A DNA stretch of 64,000 bases from Streptomyces fagopyri (GTDB lineage Bacteria; Actinomycetota; Actinomycetes; Streptomycetales; Streptomycetaceae), in contig NZ_CP045643.1 of NCBI RefSeq assembly GCF_009498275.1, positions 2,170,001 through 2,234,000 on the forward strand, given 5' to 3'. A program made the translations under genes and the position numbers. The first letter of the stretch is position 1. The number at the start of each line of letters is the position of its first letter. Shown piece after piece: positions 59,952 through 64,000 of the stretch. The notes under the pieces are model-generated. The model searched no databases. It worked only from the letters and a program-made list of their open reading frames with translations, and had not been told where the DNA came from.

Positions 59952-61157
59952 ATGGCGCGACTCGCCCAGACCGCCGGTCTGACCGACGTCCAGCAGGAGA
60001 TCCTCTCCACGGTCCGCGACTTCGTGGACAAGGAGATCATCCCGGTCGCCACCGAGCTGGAGCACCGCGACGAGTATCCGCAGCAGATCGTCGACGGCCT
60101 GAAGGAACTGGGCCTGTTCGGCCTGATGATCCCCGAGGAGTACGGGGGTCTGGGCGAGTCGCTCCTGACGTACGCGCTCTGCGTCGAGGAGATCGCCCGC
60201 GGCTGGATGTCGGTGTCCGGCATCATCAACACGCACTTCATCGTGGCGTACATGATCAAGCAGCACGGCACCCAGGAGCAGAAGGACCACTTCCTGCCCC
60301 GGATGGCGCTGGGCGAGGTCCGTGGCGCGTTCTCGATGTCGGAGCCGGCGCTCGGCTCGGACGTGTCGGCGATCTCGTCCAAGGCGGTCAGGGACGGCGA
60401 CTCGTACGTCCTCAACGGCCAGAAGATGTGGCTGACGAACGGCGGCTCCTCGACCCTGGTGGCCGTGCTCGTGCGCAGCGACGAGGGCCATCCCGAGGGG
60501 ACGGCGCCGCACAAGTCGATGACGACGTTCCTGGTCGAGAAGGAGCCCGGCTTCGGTGAGGTCCGCCCCGGCCTCACGATTCCGGGGAAGATCGACAAGA
60601 TGGGCTACAAGGGTGTCGACACCACCGAGCTCATCATGGACGGACTACGCGTTCCGGCCAATCGGGTGCTCGGAGGCTCCACGGGCCGAGGGTTTTACCA
60701 AATGATGGACGGAGTCGAGGTCGGCCGCGTCAACGTGGCGGCCCGTGGCTGCGGTGTCGCTCAGCGTGCCTTCGAACTGGGTGTCTCGTATGCCCAGCAG
60801 CGTCACACTTTCGGCAAGCCGATCGCACAGCATCAGGCCATCCAGTTCAAGCTGGCCGAGATGGCCACCAAGGTCGAGGCCGCGCATGCGATGATGGTGA
60901 ACGCGGCACGCAAAAAGGACTCCGGGGAACGAAACGACCTCGAAGCGGGCATGGCGAAGTACCTCGCGTCCGAATACTGCAAGGAAGTCGTCGAGGACGC
61001 CTTCCGTATCCACGGCGGGTACGGCTTCTCCAAGGAGTACGAGATCGAGCGCCTCTACCGCGAGGCGCCGATGCTGTTGATCGGTGAAGGCACCGCCGAA
61101 ATCCAGAAAATGATCATCGGGCGCCGACTGCTCGAAGAGTATCGACTTCAGGGCTAG
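59952..61157 (+). CDS. Acyl-CoA dehydrogenase, probably methylsuccinyl-CoA dehydrogenase
   Basis: A 401-residue FAD acyl-CoA dehydrogenase. AFSMSEPALGSDVSAI and MWLTNGGSS belong to the FAD-binding core. YAQQRHTFGKPIAQHQAIQF and LLIGEGTAEIQKM, with the catalytic Glu, end it. In this operon it would oxidise (2S)-methylsuccinyl-CoA to mesaconyl-CoA. The ATG at 59952 is 2 bp after the hydratase stop, so co-translation is likely. It is the last gene before a hairpin at 61180-61212. Confidence 0.92.
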   Translation: MARLAQTAGLTDVQQEILSTVRDFVDKEIIPVATELEHRDEYPQQIVDGLKELGLFGLMIPEEYGGLGESLLTYALCVEEIARGWMSVSGIINTHFIVAYMIKQHGTQEQKDHFLPRMALGEVRGAFSMSEPALGSDVSAISSKAVRDGDSYVLNGQKMWLTNGGSSTLVAVLVRSDEGHPEGTAPHKSMTTFLVEKEPGFGEVRPGLTIPGKIDKMGYKGVDTTELIMDGLRVPANRVLGGSTGRGFYQMMDGVEVGRVNVAARGCGVAQRAFELGVSYAQQRHTFGKPIAQHQAIQFKLAEMATKVEAAHAMMVNAARKKDSGERNDLEAGMAKYLASEYCKEVVEDAFRIHGGYGFSKEYEIERLYREAPMLLIGEGTAEIQKMIIGRRLLEEYRLQG

Positions 61158-61179
61158 CCAGGGTTGGATGTCCTGGTTC

Positions 61180-61212
61180 GGGGTGTTTTCTTCGAGAAGA
61201 AGATCACACCCC
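61180..61212. terminator. Hairpin at the end of the ethylmalonyl-CoA operon
   Basis: An outer stem GGGGTGT (61180-61186)/ACACCCC (61206-61212) encloses TTCTTC-GA-GAAGAA (61188-61201). It sits 22 bp after the dehydrogenase stop and upstream of psd, so it could end the operon or attenuate read-through to psd-pssA. Confidence 0.65.
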
Positions 61213-61337
61213 GTCAACACTCTTCGGCCGCCGACTCGGCTTCCTGGCTTGCCCAGTTGTGGCCCACGACCGGTACGATCCCGGGAAAGCCGCCGTCCCC
61301 CGTTCCAGCGCGGCATCATCCGCTACGAAGGTCATCC

Positions 61338-61994
61338 ATGCCCCACAGCCAAACCTCTGCACCTCGCGACAGCCTGGTCGGCGTACGCCTTGCGCGCGGA
61401 GCATCGCCGTGGCTTCTCCCGACCGTCGCCACCGCAGCACTCAGTCTGGCCCGCTCGCGCCGCTCCGGCGCGGCCAAGGCCGTGGCCGTACCCGCCACCG
61501 CGCTCGCGGCGGGCATGCTGTGGTTCTTCCGCGACCCCGAGCGTGAGATCGCCCAGGGCCGTGTCATCTCGCCCGCCGACGGTGTGGTGCAGAGCATCAT
61601 GCCGTGGAAGGACGGGCGTACCCGCGTCGCGATCTTCATGAGTCCGCTCAACGTCCATGTCAACCGCGCGCCGCTCTCCGGCACGGTGACCTCGGTCGAG
61701 CACATCCCGGGTGGGTTCGTCCCGGCGTTCAACAAGGAGAGCGAGAACAACGAGCGTGTCGTCTGGCACTTCGACACCGAGCTCGGCGACATCGAGATGA
61801 TCCAGATCGCCGGCGCCGTCGCCCGTCGTATCGTTCCTTACATCCCCCGGGGCACGAAGGTCGAGCAGGGTGACCGGATCGGCCTGATCCGTTTCGGTTC
61901 GCGCGTCGACATCTACCTCCCCGAGGGCGTCGAGGTCGATGTGGAAGTCGGTCAGAAGACCGTGGCTGGGGTGACTCGAATTGACCGTGATTGA
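61338..61994 (+). CDS. psd: Phosphatidylserine decarboxylase
   Basis: A 218-residue proenzyme of the short actinobacterial/archaeal-type family that makes phosphatidylethanolamine from phosphatidylserine. A membrane-associating N-terminal segment precedes FRDPER. The conserved catalytic region SPADGVVQSI, MSPLNVHVNRAPLSG and the self-cleavage site RFGSRVD (between Gly and Ser, forming the pyruvoyl group) are present. The ATG at 61338 lies behind GAAGGT. Its 3' end overlaps pssA by 14 bp, so the two enzymes are made together. Confidence 0.94.
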   Translation: MPHSQTSAPRDSLVGVRLARGASPWLLPTVATAALSLARSRRSGAAKAVAVPATALAAGMLWFFRDPEREIAQGRVISPADGVVQSIMPWKDGRTRVAIFMSPLNVHVNRAPLSGTVTSVEHIPGGFVPAFNKESENNERVVWHFDTELGDIEMIQIAGAVARRIVPYIPRGTKVEQGDRIGLIRFGSRVDIYLPEGVEVDVEVGQKTVAGVTRIDRD

Positions 61995-62835
61995 TCCTGA
62001 GACACAGGCCGGCTGGGTGCCGGAGGCCGACGAGGCGGACGACGAGGAGGAAATGCCCCTCTCTCTTCGCCTCTCGATAGCGGACACCCTCACCCTCGGC
62101 AACGCCACGTGCGGCTTCATGGCGGTGTACTTCACCACCACCGGCATCCTGATCCCGCACCTCACCGGCAGCCAGGAGTCGGGCATGGCGCGGCACAGCG
62201 CCGCCACGGCCGTCATCCTGATGCTCTGCGCCGCGGTCTTCGACCTGTTCGACGGCCTGGTGGCGAGAAAACTGCGCTCCTCCCCCATGGGCGCGGAACT
62301 CGACAACCTGTCGGACCTGATCAGCTTCGGCCTCGCTCCGGCCTACTTCGTGCTGGTCTACGGCATGGTCGCGGACGACGCGCACCAGAGAGTGGCCGCG
62401 GTCGGCGCGATCGTGGTGCTGCTGGCGGTCGTGCTGCGGCTGGCGCGCTTCTCCTGCGTGACGGTCAAGGACGGCACGTTCCAGGGCATGCCGTCGCCGT
62501 TCGGCGCGCTGACCGTGGTCTCGATCGTGCTGCTGGAGCTTCCCTTCGTCGCCACGCTCATGGCGATCATCGGGACCGCGTGGCTGATGGTGAGCCGGGT
62601 CGAGTACCCGAAGCCGCGGGGACGTCTCGCGGTGGCGATGCTCTCCTGGATCGTGCTGAGCATGGGCATGCTGGCGGCCTGGGCCTTCGACGCCCCGGGC
62701 GGGCAGCTGCTCCTCCAGACCGGGTGCGCGCTGCAGCTGGTCCTCGGTGCGGTGATCCCCCTCTTCGCCACGGCCCGGAGGGTGAACAACTTCCGCGACA
62801 ACCGGCGTGAGGCGCGCGCGGCACAGCTGCCGTAG
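61981..62835 (+). CDS. pssA: CDP-diacylglycerol-serine O-phosphatidyltransferase
   Basis: A 284-residue CDP-alcohol phosphatidyltransferase that makes phosphatidylserine from CDP-diacylglycerol and serine. The signature is DGLVARKLRSSPMGAELDNL followed by SD. The canonical spacing is DG-x2-AR-x8-G-x3-D-x3-D, but here seven residues lie between AR and G. This may be a genus-wide variant. Six to eight hydrophobic segments are visible. The TTG at 61981 begins the frame, with GTG at 61987 as an alternative; both overlap psd. A strong terminator follows. Confidence 0.93.
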   Translation: MTVIDPETQAGWVPEADEADDEEEMPLSLRLSIADTLTLGNATCGFMAVYFTTTGILIPHLTGSQESGMARHSAATAVILMLCAAVFDLFDGLVARKLRSSPMGAELDNLSDLISFGLAPAYFVLVYGMVADDAHQRVAAVGAIVVLLAVVLRLARFSCVTVKDGTFQGMPSPFGALTVVSIVLLELPFVATLMAIIGTAWLMVSRVEYPKPRGRLAVAMLSWIVLSMGMLAAWAFDAPGGQLLLQTGCALQLVLGAVIPLFATARRVNNFRDNRREARAAQLP

Positions 62836-62848
62836 CACCCCGTACGAC

Positions 62849-62910
62849 GGCCCGCTCACGGCGAAGGGCCCCGAACCGTCCGGTTCGGGGCCCTTCGCCG
62901 TGAGCGGGCC
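62849..62910. terminator. Bidirectional terminator with 30-bp perfect arms
   Basis: The arms at 62849-62878 and 62881-62910 are exact reverse complements, with a central TC (the folded loop is effectively CCGTCCGG). It lies between convergent pssA and the ABC substrate-binding gene, 13 bp from one stop and 3 bp from the other. Confidence 0.92.
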
Positions 62911-62913
62911 GGG

Positions 62914-64000
62914 TCAGTCGCCCGGTGTGTAGCCCTCTGCCACGGCCGAGGCGGCGGCCTGCTGGACGACCTTCATCCCGCCCACGGCGTTCTTGTCCGG
63001 TTGCAGGATGACGCTCTCCTTCGAGGAGGGGGCCTTCGGGTCGGTGAAGTCCTGGGTGATCCCGAAGCCCGCGTCGAAGTCGTTGATCGTCAGCAGCGCC
63101 TTGTCGACGCCCTCCCGGGTGAGGTCCTTGCCGGCGCAGGCCTTCTTGAGGGCCTCACCGAAGGCGAGCGCGGCGGTCCAACCGGCCACCACGCCGTTGT
63201 CCAGCGAGTCCTTCGGATAGGCGGCCTTGTAGTCCTCGACGAGCTTCTTGGCCTGCGGGGTGTCCGCGCCGATGGGCAGCGACGGCGAGGCGACGTAGTA
63301 GTTCTTCATCAGGGCGGGGCCCGCCTGGGTGGCGAGCAGCTGCGGCGCGAAGGCCGAGTTGTTGCCGATGATCGGCACGTCGAACCTGCCCGCCGCCGCG
63401 ACCCCGACGAGCGAGGCCGCCTGGCGTGGACCCGCGCTGATCACGATCGCCTTGACTCCGGCCTGCTTCAGGGCGGCGACCTGGGCGGTCATGTCGTTGT
63501 CGGTCGGTTTGATCTTCTGCTCGACGACGGTCAGCCCGGACTGCTCGGCCATGTACTTCGAACCGGCCAGGGCGTTCTCGCCGTAGTCGCCCTCGAAGTA
63601 CACATGGCCGACCTTGTCGCCCTTCTTCAGTCCCTTCTTCTTCATCAGGAAGTCGAGGGCGTTGATCGTCTCGATGTCGTACGTGGAGCCGATGACCCGG
63701 ATGTACGGGCTGCCGAGCAGGTGGGCCGACCAGGCCTGGGGCAGCACCAGACCCTTGTCCCGGCCGTCCACGCGCTGCTTGACGGCGGCCACGAACGGCG
63801 AGCCGATGAACTGCGTGAACCCGAGCACCTTCGGCTCCAGCTCGGTGTACCCGGCGACCGCCCGCTGCGGGTCGTAGCCGTGGTCGCGTACGGTGAGCGC
63901 CAGCTGGTGGCCGCACACACCGCCGTCGGCGTTGGTCTGCTTCACATAGAGCTGCTGGGCCTGTGTGACGCTCTTGCCGAGAGTCGCGTAGACCCCCGTC
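62914..64000 (-). CDS. ABC transporter substrate-binding protein, branched-chain amino acid type (5' end outside window)
   Basis: The partial gene runs off the right edge; its last about 360 codons are present. A periplasmic-binding-protein (Peripla_BP_6) fold is seen: QQLYVKQTNADGGVCG, FIGSPFVAAVKQRVDG, KGDKVGHVYFEGDYGENAL and DNDMTAQVAALKQAGVKAIV. It is related to leucine/isoleucine/valine-binding proteins but may carry other ligands. A GTG at 63945 is internal, because the frame stays open upstream with homologous residues (VYATLGKSVTQAQQLY). The permease and ATPase genes would lie outside the window. Confidence 0.9.
   Translation of the reverse strand, partial: TGVYATLGKSVTQAQQLYVKQTNADGGVCGHQLALTVRDHGYDPQRAVAGYTELEPKVLGFTQFIGSPFVAAVKQRVDGRDKGLVLPQAWSAHLLGSPYIRVIGSTYDIETINALDFLMKKKGLKKGDKVGHVYFEGDYGENALAGSKYMAEQSGLTVVEQKIKPTDNDMTAQVAALKQAGVKAIVISAGPRQAASLVGVAAAGRFDVPIIGNNSAFAPQLLATQAGPALMKNYYVASPSLPIGADTPQAKKLVEDYKAAYPKDSLDNGVVAGWTAALAFGEALKKACAGKDLTREGVDKALLTINDFDAGFGITQDFTDPKAPSSKESVILQPDKNAVGGMKVVQQAAASAVAEGYTPGD

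Noticed and set aside
62914..63945. Complete substrate-binding protein gene starting at GTG 63945
   Set aside because: The frame continues upstream to the window edge with residues typical of the family (VYATLGKSVTQAQQLY), and a signal peptide is missing, so 63945 is internal.

Overview
This 64 kb window is from a high-GC actinobacterium, almost certainly a Streptomyces or close relative. Third codon positions are nearly all G or C. GTG starts and 4-bp ATGA/GTGA gene overlaps are common. The gene content is typical of the genus: XRE/DUF5753 and MmyB-type regulators, a SigB/SigF-type sigma factor, a PAS-GAF-SpoIIE phosphatase, and an ethylmalonyl-CoA operon starting with crotonyl-CoA carboxylase/reductase. 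I see no rRNA, tRNA, CRISPR array, insertion sequence or prophage.

Layout. 0-5.5 kb: a WYL regulator divergent from a two-gene unit, a methyltransferase/pterin dehydratase pair, and two XRE-type regulators. 5.5-13.3 kb: a stand-alone DnaK with an HspR-like operator, OsmC, a MoxR ATPase/VWA-metallopeptidase pair and a large membrane phosphodiesterase. 13.4-20 kb: a degenerate serine-recombinase-like protein, two metallo-beta-lactamase-fold enzymes, a DedA protein, an aminotransferase-fold protein lacking the PLP lysine, and a repeat-rich surface protein. 20-24 kb: a sigma factor gene preceded by a strongly self-complementary leader, then DUF6158 and ABC-F genes. 24-29.3 kb: PAP2, methyltransferase, VOC, DUF5107, GNAT and LapA-like genes. 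29.4-34.4 kb: a four-gene peptidase operon (M55, M20, S9, S66), suited to breaking down D-amino-acid-containing or cell-wall peptides.

35.3-39.2 kb is the most interesting region. An XRE regulator faces two nearly identical small peptide genes. These are followed by a membrane M50 metalloprotease carrying a PqqD-like (RiPP recognition element) domain and by a secreted four-cysteine protein. Two tandem GTCCRA-N5-TTGGAC palindromes lie in the divergent promoter. This reads as a compact peptide-maturation system, and I do not recognise it as a described one.

39.4-51 kb: a methyltransferase, the SpoIIE-type phosphatase, an MFS exporter fused to three carboxypeptidase-regulatory-like domains, an SRPBCC protein, an Rv2578c-like radical SAM protein under a LexA box, a secreted alpha/beta hydrolase, a RidA/GNAT pair and a HEAT-repeat protein. 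51.4-61.2 kb: a duplicated 3-hydroxyacyl-CoA dehydrogenase, a TetR regulator, then ccr-meaA-lyase-hydratase-dehydrogenase, which together carry C4 acyl-CoA to propionyl-CoA and glyoxylate. 61.3-62.8 kb: psd-pssA for phosphatidylethanolamine synthesis, closed by a 30-bp perfect-arm terminator. The window ends inside a branched-chain amino acid ABC substrate-binding protein gene.

Protein calls rest on motifs and domain architecture read by eye. Operators, promoters and RNA structures are pattern-based and untested.
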